Shown here piece by piece: positions 18,473-26,875 of a stretch of DNA of 64,000 nucleotides; position 1 is the stretch's first letter; the number at the start of each line of letters is the position of its first letter. Location of the stretch: NCBI RefSeq assembly GCF_900111995.1, contig NZ_FOKF01000007.1:93328-157327 (forward strand), written 5' to 3'. A program made the position numbers and the translations under genes. Under the pieces are notes generated by a model. The model worked only from the letters and a program-made list of their open reading frames with translations, had not been told where the DNA came from and made no database searches. Origin of the DNA: Collimonas sp. OK607. Lineage in GTDB: Bacteria; Pseudomonadota; Gammaproteobacteria; Burkholderiales; Burkholderiaceae_D.

Positions 18473-19401
18473 TTCAAAGTCTCCAACATTTTATCCAGCG
18501 ATGCCTGATCGACAATCATATCGCTGATCAAGGTATCGTTAATGCGCTTGGTTAAACCAGCAAGAACCTTGCCCGGACCGCATTCAACCACATGCGTCAC
18601 ACCTTCGGCTGCAATTTTTTGCACTGTTTCCACCCAACGCACCGGGCTGGCCGCTTGCCGCACCAGCGCATTCTTGATGGCTTCCGGGTCGCTGACGATG
18701 GCCACATCGACATTATTGATCAACGCGATCTGCGGGGCTGCGAAACTCAGGTCTTGCATGTATTCACGCAAACGATCGGATGCAGGCTTTAACAACGAGG
18801 AATGAAATGGGGCCGATACCGGCAATGGCAAGGCACGTTTTGCACCTTTTTCTTTCGCTGCCACACAAGCGCGCTCAATCGCTGCTTTATGACCTGCGAT
18901 CACCACCTGTGCCGGCGCGTTGAAATTCACCGCTTCGACGACTTCGCCTTGCGCAGCTGCCAGGCAGACTGCGCGCACGTCTTCATCCGACAAACCGAGG
19001 ATGACGGCCATGCCGCCCTGCCCGACCGGCACAGCTTGCTGCATGGCTTGCGCACGGAAACGCACTAACGGCACGGCATCCTTGAACGCAATCACGCCGG
19101 CGGCTACCAGAGCCGAATACTCACCCAGGCTGTGACCAGCCACCAGCGACGGCGCTTTACCACCAGCCGCCAGCCACGCGCGGTAACAAGCAACTGCAGC
19201 GGTCAACATGACCGGCTGGGTATTGGTGGTCAGATCCAGTTCTTCTTTCGGCCCCTCGGCAATCAGTTTGCCGAGATCGAACTGCAGCGCTTCGGAAGCT
19301 TCTGCAACCGTGTCTTTTACCACCGGGTTATCGGCAAAACCGTTCAACATGCCAATAGCCTGCGAACCCTGGCCCGGGAAAACAAATGCGAATTTATTCA
19401 T
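18469..19401 (-). CDS. fabD: Malonyl-CoA:ACP transacylase
   Basis: FabD loads malonyl groups from CoA to ACP. The 310-residue protein starts MNKFAFVFPGQGSQ, with the nucleophile S91 in GHSLGEYSAL and a catalytic His in VSAPFHSSLL. It overlaps fabG by 4 bp; a 132-bp gap separates it from fabH upstream. Confidence 0.97.
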   Translation of the reverse strand: MNKFAFVFPGQGSQAIGMLNGFADNPVVKDTVAEASEALQFDLGKLIAEGPKEELDLTTNTQPVMLTAAVACYRAWLAAGGKAPSLVAGHSLGEYSALVAAGVIAFKDAVPLVRFRAQAMQQAVPVGQGGMAVILGLSDEDVRAVCLAAAQGEVVEAVNFNAPAQVVIAGHKAAIERACVAAKEKGAKRALPLPVSAPFHSSLLKPASDRLREYMQDLSFAAPQIALINNVDVAIVSDPEAIKNALVRQAASPVRWVETVQKIAAEGVTHVVECGPGKVLAGLTKRINDTLISDMIVDQASLDKMLETLK

Positions 19402-19533
19402 GCCTTACCTAATTGGGTATTAAATTTGTTAAATACACGCTGGCATATAGCCGCGGTCTGGCAGCAACCTGCCGGATAGACGTTAAAGCACCTATGTGCT
19501 GCTTATGTCGTTGCTTATGTGTCGCCTATGGTT

Positions 19534-20520
19534 TTACATGCGCGCCAAGATAGCGCCCCAGGTAAAGCCGCCGCCGACACCTTCCATCATGACGTTATGG
19601 CCAGGCTTGACGCGGCCATCGCGTACCGCCTGGTCCAGCGCCAGCGGAATCGATGCTGCCGAAGTATTGCCATGCTGGTCGACTGTCACCACCATACGTT
19701 CGGTATTCAGCCCCAGTTTGCGTGCCGTGCTTTGCATGATGCGGATGTTGGCTTGATGGGGAATCAGCCAGTCGATCTCGGAAGCCGACATGCCCGCGAT
19801 TTGCAGCGTCTCATTGGCGACTTTCTCCAATACCGATACCGCCAGCTTGAAGACGGCCTGGCCATCCATATACAAGAAGGCGCTACCCTCAACCGCACCT
19901 GCATTCACTTTGCCGGGCACGCACAGTATGTCTTTATGACGGCCGTCGGCGTGCAGCTTGGTGGCAAGGATGCCTGGTTCGGAGGAGGCGGTCATGACCA
20001 CTGCGCCGGCGCCATCGCCAAACAAGACGCAGGTGGTGCGATCTTCAAAATTCAGGATCTTCGAAAAAACCTCGGTGCCGATCACCAATACGTTCTTGTG
20101 GGCGCCGGTCTTGATAAAGCTATCCGCGATCGATACAGCGTACACAAACCCGCTGCACACCGCCTGCACGTCAAAGGCTGCGCCGCCGTTGGTGATGCCG
20201 AGCTTCTGCTGCACCACGCAGGCAGTACTCGGAAAACCGCCGAAATGGTCCGGGGTTGATGTGGCGACGATGACCAGATCGATATCTTCGGGTTGCATGC
20301 GGGCCATATCCAACGCCTGGCGGGCTGCGGCCACGGCCAGATCGCTGGATTGCACATCCGCGTCAGCATAGTGGCGCGCTGCGATGCCGCTACGGGAAAA
20401 AATCCATTCATGGGATGTCTCGATCCCCTTCGCGGCGAGCTGCTCGGTGAGCTCTTCGTTGGTTACCCGCTTCGGCGGCAAATAGCTGCCGGTGCCGACA
20501 ATTTTGCTAAATGTAGTCAT
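19534..20520 (-). CDS. fabH: 3-oxoacyl-ACP synthase III
   Basis: FabH starts fatty-acid synthesis by condensing acetyl-CoA with malonyl-ACP. The 328-residue protein has C122 in DVQAVCSGF, the His of IPHQANIRI, and an Asn-containing GNTSAASIP. It overlaps plsX by 4 bp (ATGA). Confidence 0.97.
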   Translation of the reverse strand: MTTFSKIVGTGSYLPPKRVTNEELTEQLAAKGIETSHEWIFSRSGIAARHYADADVQSSDLAVAAARQALDMARMQPEDIDLVIVATSTPDHFGGFPSTACVVQQKLGITNGGAAFDVQAVCSGFVYAVSIADSFIKTGAHKNVLVIGTEVFSKILNFEDRTTCVLFGDGAGAVVMTASSEPGILATKLHADGRHKDILCVPGKVNAGAVEGSAFLYMDGQAVFKLAVSVLEKVANETLQIAGMSASEIDWLIPHQANIRIMQSTARKLGLNTERMVVTVDQHGNTSAASIPLALDQAVRDGRVKPGHNVMMEGVGGGFTWGAILARM

Positions 20521-21632
20521 GCTGTCTTTTGTTGGGTTAATTCAGTATTAACGATTTCACCGGACGCGCCACCCGCACCGGCATCCGCCGGCTTGGAGGC
20601 GATATCGGCTTGCGGCATCAGCTCCGCAATCGTAGTCGCAATACGAGACAATACATCATATTTGGCTGCATCGAATGCGCGCTGTATGGCCCATTCGTAA
20701 CCATATGCGTCAGCACTGCCGTGGCTCTTGAAAACCAGTCCGCGCAAGCCAAGCAGGCTGGCGCCGTTATAACGCGACGGATTCAGGCGGCGCGAGATCG
20801 CTTTGATGGCGCCGCGGGCGATGACTGCGCCCAGCATGTTCAAAATGCCGCTCTTGAATTCCGTCGTCAATACCGCCTTGACGAAACGCCCCAGGCCTTC
20901 GGAAGCCTTGAGCGTGACGTTGCCGACAAAACCGTCGCAGACGACGATGTCGGTAGTGCCTTCGAAAATGTCATTGCCTTCGACATTGCCGTAGAAATTC
21001 AGGATACCTTTTTCGTGATCCGCGCGCAGCAACGCCGCGGTCTGCTTGACCACTTCGTTACCCTTGATATCTTCTTCGCCGACATTGAGCAAACCGATCG
21101 TCGGCCGCGGCTTGCCTTCCATGGCCGACACCAGGGCTGATCCCATCAACGCAAACTGATGCAGATGCAGGGCTTCGCAGTCAACGTTCGCACCCAGGTC
21201 AAGCATGTACGTCGGACGATCTTTTTGATTGGGAAGAAGAGTACAAATGGCAGGACGGTCGACGCCGTGCAAAGTCTTGAGCAAATAACGGGAAACAGCC
21301 ATCAAGGCGCCGGTATTACCCGCCGAGACACAAGCCTGCACCTGCTGGTCTTTGATCAGACGCAGGGCGACACGCATTGAGGAATCTTTTTTACGGCGTA
21401 ACGCAGTTTCGATGGAGTCATCCATCGTCACCACTTCGGATGCATGCTGCACCGATAAACGCGGATGGGAAGCCGCCTTGTGCTTTTTCAGTTGCGCCCG
21501 AATTTCGTCTTCGAGACCAACCAATACCAACTCGGCCTCAGGCTCGCGATTGGCAAATGAAATAGCAGCAGGAACGGTAACCGATGGGCCGTGATCACCA
21601 CCCATACAGTCGATAGAAATTTTGATTGTCAT
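20517..21632 (-). CDS. plsX: Phosphate acyltransferase PlsX
   Basis: PlsX converts acyl-ACP to acyl-phosphate, the donor for PlsY in phospholipid synthesis. The 371-residue protein starts with the family motif DCMGGDHGP and contains [10 protein letters not shown] and [14 protein letters not shown]. It is 161 bp downstream of rpmF and overlaps fabH. A terminator-like hairpin lies in the rpmF-plsX gap. Confidence 0.97.
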   Translation of the reverse strand: MTIKISIDCMGGDHGPSVTVPAAISFANREPEAELVLVGLEDEIRAQLKKHKAASHPRLSVQHASEVVTMDDSIETALRRKKDSSMRVALRLIKDQQVQACVSAGNTGALMAVSRYLLKTLHGVDRPAICTLLPNQKDRPTYMLDLGANVDCEALHLHQFALMGSALVSAMEGKPRPTIGLLNVGEEDIKGNEVVKQTAALLRADHEKGILNFYGNVEGNDIFEGTTDIVVCDGFVGNVTLKASEGLGRFVKAVLTTEFKSGILNMLGAVIARGAIKAISRRLNPSRYNGASLLGLRGLVFKSHGSADAYGYEWAIQRAFDAAKYDVLSRIATTIAELMPQADIASKPADAGAGGASGEIVNTELTQQKTA

Positions 21633-21726
21633 TGTTTTGATTCAGTGCCTACTCTAAGCCGTATTATGAGGCAGATTGGGCGCGATTCAAAATGACGCAA
21701 GGATATATTCAGTTTATTCCGCATAC

Positions 21727-21761
21727 AAAAACGGCGCTGCTGAGTAAAACTCATCGCGCCG
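21727..21761 (-). terminator. Rho-independent terminator or attenuator between rpmF and plsX
   Basis: On the minus strand CGGCGC (21761-21756) pairs with GCGCCG (21737-21732), with an inner GAGT/ACTC pairing, and TTTTT follows (21731-21727). It lies about 35 bp after the rpmF stop. It could end the yceD-rpmF transcript or reduce read-through into the fatty-acid genes. Confidence 0.8.
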
Positions 21762-21793
21762 CCTTCACCCTGCATCGCAAGAACAAGTATTAA

Positions 21794-21976
21794 TTACTCG
21801 TCGTTCTTGGTCTTCAACACTTTACGGCCACGGTAAAAGCCGTTCGGGCTGATATGGTGACGCAGATGTGTTTCACCGGTCGTTGGCTCGATAGCCAGCG
21901 GAGGTGCAACCAGAAAATCGTGGGCACGGTGCATGCCGCGCTTCGATGGGGTCTTCTTATTTTGTTGAACTGCCAT
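21794..21976 (-). CDS. rpmF: 50S ribosomal protein L32
   Basis: A 60-residue basic ribosomal protein starting [20 protein letters not shown], with the typical [17 protein letters not shown] end. The zinc-binding cysteines found in some L32 proteins are absent, as is common in proteobacteria. The start has AGGAG 7 bp upstream. It precedes plsX, the standard yceD-rpmF-plsX order. Confidence 0.97.
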   Translation of the reverse strand: MAVQQNKKTPSKRGMHRAHDFLVAPPLAIEPTTGETHLRHHISPNGFYRGRKVLKTKNDE

Positions 21977-22155
21977 GATAACTCCTGCTTTCTTAAGATC
22001 TTAAAGTTTAACATATCCAACCCTCAGAACAGGGAAAGGCTGGATATTCCTGCCGCGTTTGTGCGCGGATTTTACTACCTATTGCCACACCTTAGTCACA
22101 CGGAATCACATTCATGTGAAAATCAGCGCAACAAATTTACCGCAATTCCTTATTA

Positions 22156-22179
22156 CATCACTTGCAACATCACTTGCAA
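22156..22179. repeat. Two perfect tandem copies of a 12-mer
   Basis: CATCACTTGCAA occurs twice back to back, 7 bp after the yceD stop, in the 209-bp gap before rpmF. Another symmetric element, TTAAGATCTTAA, lies closer to rpmF (around 21994-22006). No function is evident. Confidence 0.6.
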
Positions 22180-22185
22180 TTACTG

Positions 22186-22680
22186 CTACTTCAAATTCTT
22201 TAGCATCGCGAATGGCGATTCTTTTTTGCTGCTTTTCAGCCCATCCAGTGCAGACTGGTCCGGGCAAACCGGATGTTTGGGCGACAGCGGCAAGGCCAGC
22301 AAAGCCTCGTCCTCAATCAACTCAACGATATTCAGTGATTTAGTGCCGACGATGACATCGATTTCGTCATTATCAAGAAGCGCATCGATTGCATCTGCAC
22401 TTTCTTCATCTTTTGCCAACACCAACACGGATTCCGCATCGATATCGAAGGCAAACGGCGTCAGGCAGCGCTGGCACATGATATTGATCGAGCCTGTTAC
22501 CGACATCGTCAACTGGGGATGCCCCAAGTTATCGACACCGCCAACCAGAACCCAATGCAGAGAGCCGGAGCGGTCTGCCGATTCATCGGCCAGGCGACTC
22601 AAGTCAGCCACGGCGATTTCGCCTTCACGGCGCTCTTTATGGCGCGAATACTCAAACGCGTCGATTACAAAAGCACTCAT
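22186..22680 (-). CDS. YceD family protein (DUF177), rRNA accumulation factor
   Basis: A 164-residue DUF177 protein. In E. coli and plants the family affects 23S rRNA accumulation. The conserved core is visible as CQRCLTPFAFDID, with the CxxC pair, and the acidic DEIDVIVGTKSLNIVELIEDE; the C-terminus shows HPVCPD. I place the start at the ATG at 22680 (MSAFVIDAFEYSRH); the frame stays open upstream but runs into the divergent maf gene. rpmF follows on the same strand. Confidence 0.9.
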   Translation of the reverse strand: MSAFVIDAFEYSRHKERREGEIAVADLSRLADESADRSGSLHWVLVGGVDNLGHPQLTMSVTGSINIMCQRCLTPFAFDIDAESVLVLAKDEESADAIDALLDNDEIDVIVGTKSLNIVELIEDEALLALPLSPKHPVCPDQSALDGLKSSKKESPFAMLKNLK

Positions 22681-22805
22681 AGTCAAGCCGAACCCGGAAA
22701 ACCTGCGATAATAACAGCCTTTTCCCTTATTCGTCAAAGTGTTAGCGTGATTTCCGCACTTTCCCGGCATTTTATTGTTGGGCAATCGTTCAATTAACGA
22801 AAACC

Positions 22806-23453
22806 ATGGCTTCTTTACAACAAACGACCTCCTCCGCAGCACCCGCAACCCCATCCCTGCCGCGCCTGATCCTCGGCTCCAGCTCAAAATATCGCAAAGA
22901 ATTGCTTTCCCGGCTACAGATCCCATTTGAGGTGGTGGTGCCGGATATCGACGAAACGCCACACCCCGGCGAAAGTCCGGAAGCCACCGCCTTGCGGCTG
23001 GCACTGGAAAAAGCCCGCACAGTGGCGCTGGCCGCGCCAAATGCACTGGTAATCGGCTCGGATCAGGTTGCTACGCTGGGTGGCGAGCAGATCGGCAAAC
23101 CCGGCAACCACGAAAATGCCTTGGCACAACTGCGGAAGATGCGCGGCCGCCGCGTCATATTCCACACGGCCCTGTGCTTGTGGGATAGCCGACAGTGCCA
23201 GGCCGAACAAGCGGCCCAGATAGAAAATATCCAGACCTTCGTCACCTTCCGCGACTTGCCCGATGCCGAACTGGATGCCTACTTGCGCATTGAACAACCT
23301 TACGATTGCGCCGGCAGTGCAAAAAATGAAGGACTGGGCATCACCATCCTGGAAAAAATCGAAAGCACCGATCCGACTGCCCTGACCGGTTTGCCATTAA
23401 TCGCACTGACCGGTATGCTGCGCCGCGCCGCCTTCCCATTTTTCATAAGATAG
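22806..23453 (+). CDS. Maf family nucleoside-triphosphate pyrophosphatase
   Basis: Maf proteins hydrolyse non-canonical nucleotides or m7GTP to monophosphates. The 215-residue protein has the family signatures LILGSSSKYRKELLSRL, ETPHPGESPEATALRLALEK, and GSDQVATLGGEQIGKPG with the catalytic Asp. The SSSKYRKELL type and the position next to yceD-rpmF suggest the YceF (m7GTP) subgroup, which I infer. It is divergent from yceD across a 125-bp gap. Confidence 0.93.
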   Translation: MASLQQTTSSAAPATPSLPRLILGSSSKYRKELLSRLQIPFEVVVPDIDETPHPGESPEATALRLALEKARTVALAAPNALVIGSDQVATLGGEQIGKPGNHENALAQLRKMRGRRVIFHTALCLWDSRQCQAEQAAQIENIQTFVTFRDLPDAELDAYLRIEQPYDCAGSAKNEGLGITILEKIESTDPTALTGLPLIALTGMLRRAAFPFFIR

Positions 23454-23459
23454 ACCGAC

Positions 23460-24224
23460 ATGCCAGGTATTCTGTATTTAATCCCCAACACCCTAGGCCA
23501 GAGCGAAGCCGGGCCGACACGACCTCCGGCTACTGCATTAGCGGCTATCATCCCGCTTGAAGTACAGGCACTCACCGCCCGGCTGGATTATTTCATCGCA
23601 GAAAATGCAAAGACGACACGCGCCTTCTTGAAATTGATCGATGCCGCCCAATCGCTGGCCAAGCCATTGCAAGAAATTCAAATCGCCGAGCTCAACGTCA
23701 ACACTGCCAGCGCCGCATTGCCGGCATTGCTGGCGCCGATCCTGGCCGGCCAGGACGCCGGTCTGATCTCGGAAGCGGGCGTGCCGGCAGTCGCCGACCC
23801 CGGCGCCAATCTGGTACGGCTGGCCCATACGCACGGGATTCAGGTGCGGCCATTGGTTGGCCCGTCGTCGCTGCTGCTTGCCGTTATGAGTAGCGGCCTT
23901 AACGGCCAGAGCTTCGCCTTCAACGGCTATCTGCCCACCGACGCCGAACAACGCAGTAAACGCATCAAGGCTTTGGAGTTACGCTCGCGCCAGGAACAGC
24001 AGACGCAATTGTTCATTGAAACGCCATATCGCAATAGCGCATTTCTGGAAGCACTGGCTAACGCCTGCCAGGCCAGCACGCTGATTTGCGTGGCCACCGA
24101 TTTGACCCTGGCCTCTGAAACCATCAGGACCCAGACCGCAGCCAAATGGAAGGCGGCACTTGCGGCCGGCAAACATCCGGACTTTCACAAGAAGCCAACC
24201 GTGTTCCTGTTTCTGGCTCAATAG
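23460..24224 (+). CDS. SAM-dependent methyltransferase, tetrapyrrole methylase/RsmI-like
   Basis: A 254-residue protein of the tetrapyrrole (corrin/porphyrin) methylase superfamily, close to RsmI, the 16S rRNA 2'-O-methyltransferase. It shows GLISEAGVPAVADPGANLV, the RsmI-type SAM-binding loop, VGPSSLLLAVMSSGL, and FIETPYRNSAFLEAL. It differs from true RsmI at the N-terminus (MPGILYLIPNTLGQ). Such maf-linked paralogues are common in Burkholderiales and their target is unknown. It starts 6 bp after maf and is probably co-transcribed. Confidence 0.88.
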   Translation: MPGILYLIPNTLGQSEAGPTRPPATALAAIIPLEVQALTARLDYFIAENAKTTRAFLKLIDAAQSLAKPLQEIQIAELNVNTASAALPALLAPILAGQDAGLISEAGVPAVADPGANLVRLAHTHGIQVRPLVGPSSLLLAVMSSGLNGQSFAFNGYLPTDAEQRSKRIKALELRSRQEQQTQLFIETPYRNSAFLEALANACQASTLICVATDLTLASETIRTQTAAKWKAALAAGKHPDFHKKPTVFLFLAQ

Positions 24225-24666
24225 TTTCTAGCCCTATAATTTCGCACACAATGATTTCCGTGCGCAAAATGCAAAACGACGACGGTGTTGCGCCGTCGCC
24301 GTACTTGCCTGTCTCGAAAGACATTATGTTGAGAAGTCGAAAACTTCTCGGTGCCGCATTCGTGATGCGGTGGTTTGTCCAGCAGCAAATGCACTACGTC
24401 AAAGCAAGGGGTTGTATTGCAATGGCGTGATTTTTTGCTACCGAAACAATTGCAACTGAGTGGTCAACGATTCAACTATATCTATAATCGCCTCCTCCGT
24501 TCGCTATTCCTCGAGTCACTTCAATATACAACAGGATCGCGAAGATACAAGGCGAATTAAGGTATTACGATATGCCGATTTCGAATCGATATCGAATCGG
24601 TTTCCACTTTGATATTGCCTTCAAGGCCTGCTCGCAATGTTGCGCGAGCGGGCTCTTGAATCAAAC
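24225..24666. other. 442-bp gap between convergent genes, rich in hairpins
   Basis: This gap lies between the 3' ends of the methyltransferase (+) and the S49 peptidase (-). It contains a TATAAT box (24235-24240), four consecutive perfect or near-perfect hairpins (24277-24370), a T6 run (24432-24437), a symmetric CCGATT...AATCGG element (24575-24600), and a GCTCGC/GCGAGC hairpin near 24630-24655. A 59-codon open frame (24251-24430) also crosses it, without a Shine-Dalgarno. I recognise no known RNA family. Confidence 0.6.
24247..24440 (+). ncRNA. Candidate structured RNA (unassigned)
   Basis: Four stem-loops follow one another within 94 bases. A 9-position stem with one mismatch spans 24277-24301. 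TGTCT-CGAA-AGACA spans 24310-24323, GAGAAGT-CGAAA-ACTTCTC spans 24331-24349, and CCGCAT-TCGTG-ATGCGG spans 24354-24370. A TATAAT box ends 7 bp before the proposed 5' end, and a T6 run lies at the proposed 3' end; the -35 is poor. The same stretch can encode 59 residues from ATG 24251, so a small protein is the main alternative. Confidence 0.35.
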
Positions 24667-25659
24667 TCAACGCAAACTTGGCTTTACGCTATTCACCATG
24701 GATTGCACCACACCGGCGCCCATCGCCACGCCGAATTTTTTCAGCAAGCGGTCAGGCAAACCTTCGCTCTTGGTGTAATCGACAATATCTTCCTGCTTCA
24801 AGACATCGCGCGCAACGCTGTCTACCGTTCCATAGCCATCCGCGAGACCCATCTCGATCGCCTTGGAGCCGCTCCAGAACAGGCCGGAGAAAGTTTCCGG
24901 TGTTTCTTTCAGGCGCGCGCCACGGCCCTTGCGCACGACATCGATAAATTGCTGATGGATTTCCGCCAGCATGGTTTGCGCATAACCTTTCTGGGTAGCG
25001 CTCATCGGGCTGAACGGATCGAGAAAACCCTTGTTCTCACCAGCAGTCAGCAAGCGCCGCTCAACACCAACCTTATCCATCAATCCGGTGAAACCGAAGC
25101 CATCCATCAGCACGCCGATCGAGCCGACGATACTGGCTTTATTGACATAGATCTTATCGGCCGCAGCAGCGATGTAGTAACCGCCGGACGCGCACATCTC
25201 ATCGACCACTACATACAGCGGCTTATTCGGATACTCTTTGCGCAAACGAGCGATTTCATCATTGATGATGCCGGCTTGCACCGGACTGCCGCCAGGGCTG
25301 TTGATGCGCAATATTACGCCGACCGAATCGTCTGCGGCAAAAGCATTATCAAGCGCCGGCACCACTACGGCGGCTGAACCGTTACCTTCCGATTCGATCG
25401 CGCCATTGATCTTGACCAGCGCAGTATGCGCACCGACGGTTTGCGTATCCGAACCTTCATAGTTCATGCCGAGCCAAAACGCGAAACCGATCACGCCAAG
25501 AAAAGCCAGCTTGAAAAAAATACCCCAGCGGCGCCGCGCGCGCTGCTCGCGCAACGAAGCGAACGCCAGCTTCTCCAGCACTTCGCGCTCCCAACCCTCT
25601 TTTTTAGCAGGCACGGCAGCTCCCACATTATCAAATTCGTTATTGCTCATGGCGTTCAC
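24667..25659 (-). CDS. S49 family peptidase (SppA-type signal peptide peptidase)
   Basis: A membrane-anchored serine protease of the SppA 36K type that degrades cleaved signal peptides. The 330-residue protein has one membrane helix at about 48-66 and the Ser/Lys dyad S158 (DEMCASGGYY) and K210 (TAGENKGFLDPF), matching the spacing in Bacillus SppA. ATG codons at 25659 and 25650 are both possible starts. It is the last gene of the rluC-HAD-Rieske-S49 run on the minus strand. Confidence 0.93.
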   Translation of the reverse strand: MNAMSNNEFDNVGAAVPAKKEGWEREVLEKLAFASLREQRARRRWGIFFKLAFLGVIGFAFWLGMNYEGSDTQTVGAHTALVKINGAIESEGNGSAAVVVPALDNAFAADDSVGVILRINSPGGSPVQAGIINDEIARLRKEYPNKPLYVVVDEMCASGGYYIAAAADKIYVNKASIVGSIGVLMDGFGFTGLMDKVGVERRLLTAGENKGFLDPFSPMSATQKGYAQTMLAEIHQQFIDVVRKGRGARLKETPETFSGLFWSGSKAIEMGLADGYGTVDSVARDVLKQEDIVDYTKSEGLPDRLLKKFGVAMGAGVVQSMVNSVKPSLR

Positions 25660-25707
25660 TCACTTCGTTTATCCGAAATCGTTATTGAATACGGCAGCCA
25701 TGCAATC

Positions 25708-26079
25708 TCAGGCGACTGCCGGCCGTATGTATTCATCAGGGATCCAGAACACCTGATCATTGCTTTCTTCAACCATAATCTTGTGCAAACGGCCACCGCG
25801 GCATGGACCGCCGGCACAGTGCCCGGTTTCGGGCTCATACACCGCGCCATGCGTTGCACACATCAGATACAAACCGCTGGATTCGAAAAACTCGCCTTCA
25901 TTCCAGTCCAGCTCCAGCGAAATATGCGCGCAACGATTCAGGTAAGCATGGACGATATTGTGGTGGCGCACGACAAACGCCACCGCATCTTCCCCCCATG
26001 CCGTAACTGCAAAGCGCATGCCTTTGCCGCGCTCTGCCAGCGCGGAAGAAGCACAGATGGGGATACGGATATCGTTCAC
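25708..26079 (-). CDS. Rieske [2Fe-2S] domain protein
   Basis: A 123-residue single-domain Rieske ferredoxin-like protein. The two cluster-binding motifs are C50-A-H52 (NRCAHISLELDW) and C74-A-T-H77 (LMCATHGAVYEP), followed by GPCRGG near the end. No oxygenase catalytic domain is attached, so it is probably an electron carrier or regulatory subunit; the partner is not evident. It lies between the HAD phosphatase (36 bp) and the S49 peptidase (48 bp). Confidence 0.92.
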   Translation of the reverse strand: MNDIRIPICASSALAERGKGMRFAVTAWGEDAVAFVVRHHNIVHAYLNRCAHISLELDWNEGEFFESSGLYLMCATHGAVYEPETGHCAGGPCRGGRLHKIMVEESNDQVFWIPDEYIRPAVA

Positions 26080-26115
26080 GATGCGTCGCTCAGTTGTCGT
26101 TTAGCTGGCCTGGAA

Positions 26116-26775
26116 TCACGCGTTCTCATTAAGCCAGGCATGCAACTGCACCGTCGAGCTTGCATTGAACAACGGCTTCAGCACATCCAGTTCGTTGGCA
26201 GGATGCGCGCCATATTGAACCGCAATACCCGCCGCACCGGCATTGATCGCCATTTGCAGATCATGCGTGGTATCGCCGATCATCACGGTGCGTTTCAGGT
26301 CTTGCCCCAACTCGCGGGTCAACTCCTGCAGCATGGCCGGATGCGGCTTCGAGAAGGTTTCGTCGGCACAGCGAGTGGCGTCGAATACCGACAGCAATTT
26401 AGTCTCGTGCAAGGCGCGATTCAGCCCGACCCGGCTCTTGCCGGTAGCGATCGCCAGGAAATATCCCTGCTGTGACAGATCCGCCAGCATTTCACGTACG
26501 CCGTCAAACAAGGTGAGGTCCTGGTCTTGTGCCAGATAGTGATAGCGATAACGCTCCACCACTCGCGGATACTGGCCAGGCTCCAGGCCCGGCATCGCCA
26601 CCTGCATCGCTTCCGTCAAACCAAGCCCGATCACATGCGAAGCTGCCTTGTTGTCCGGAATTGCCAGCCCCAGGTCCCTGGCCGCCGCCTGAATACACTT
26701 TACGATGATGGCCGTACTGTCCATCAAGGTGCCATCCCAATCAAATACGATCAAGTCAAATTTTTTTCGTGCCAT
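26116..26775 (-). CDS. HAD-IA hydrolase, phosphoglycolate phosphatase-like
   Basis: A 219-residue haloacid-dehalogenase phosphatase. Motif I is FDWDGTLMDS with the nucleophile Asp, motif II is the Thr of AIATGKSR, and motif IV is MIGDTTHDLQMA. The cap sits after motif I (C1 type), as in phosphoglycolate phosphatase; the true substrate is unknown. I start it at the ATG at 26775 with AGG upstream; the open frame reaches into rluC but has no support there. Confidence 0.9.
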   Translation of the reverse strand: MARKKFDLIVFDWDGTLMDSTAIIVKCIQAAARDLGLAIPDNKAASHVIGLGLTEAMQVAMPGLEPGQYPRVVERYRYHYLAQDQDLTLFDGVREMLADLSQQGYFLAIATGKSRVGLNRALHETKLLSVFDATRCADETFSKPHPAMLQELTRELGQDLKRTVMIGDTTHDLQMAINAGAAGIAVQYGAHPANELDVLKPLFNASSTVQLHAWLNENA

Positions 26776-26875
26776 ATTGCCTGACAATCCTTTGCCAATT
26801 CCTGTTGTCGTTGTCTGTTGCAGCTCGCCGATAGCAAAATCGACAAGCCGATAAACAAATACTAACTGATATATT

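Noticed and set aside
24251..24430. 59-codon small protein in the convergent gap
   Set aside because: No Shine-Dalgarno and no recognised family; the run of hairpins is easier to explain as RNA. Kept as an alternative, not annotated as CDS.
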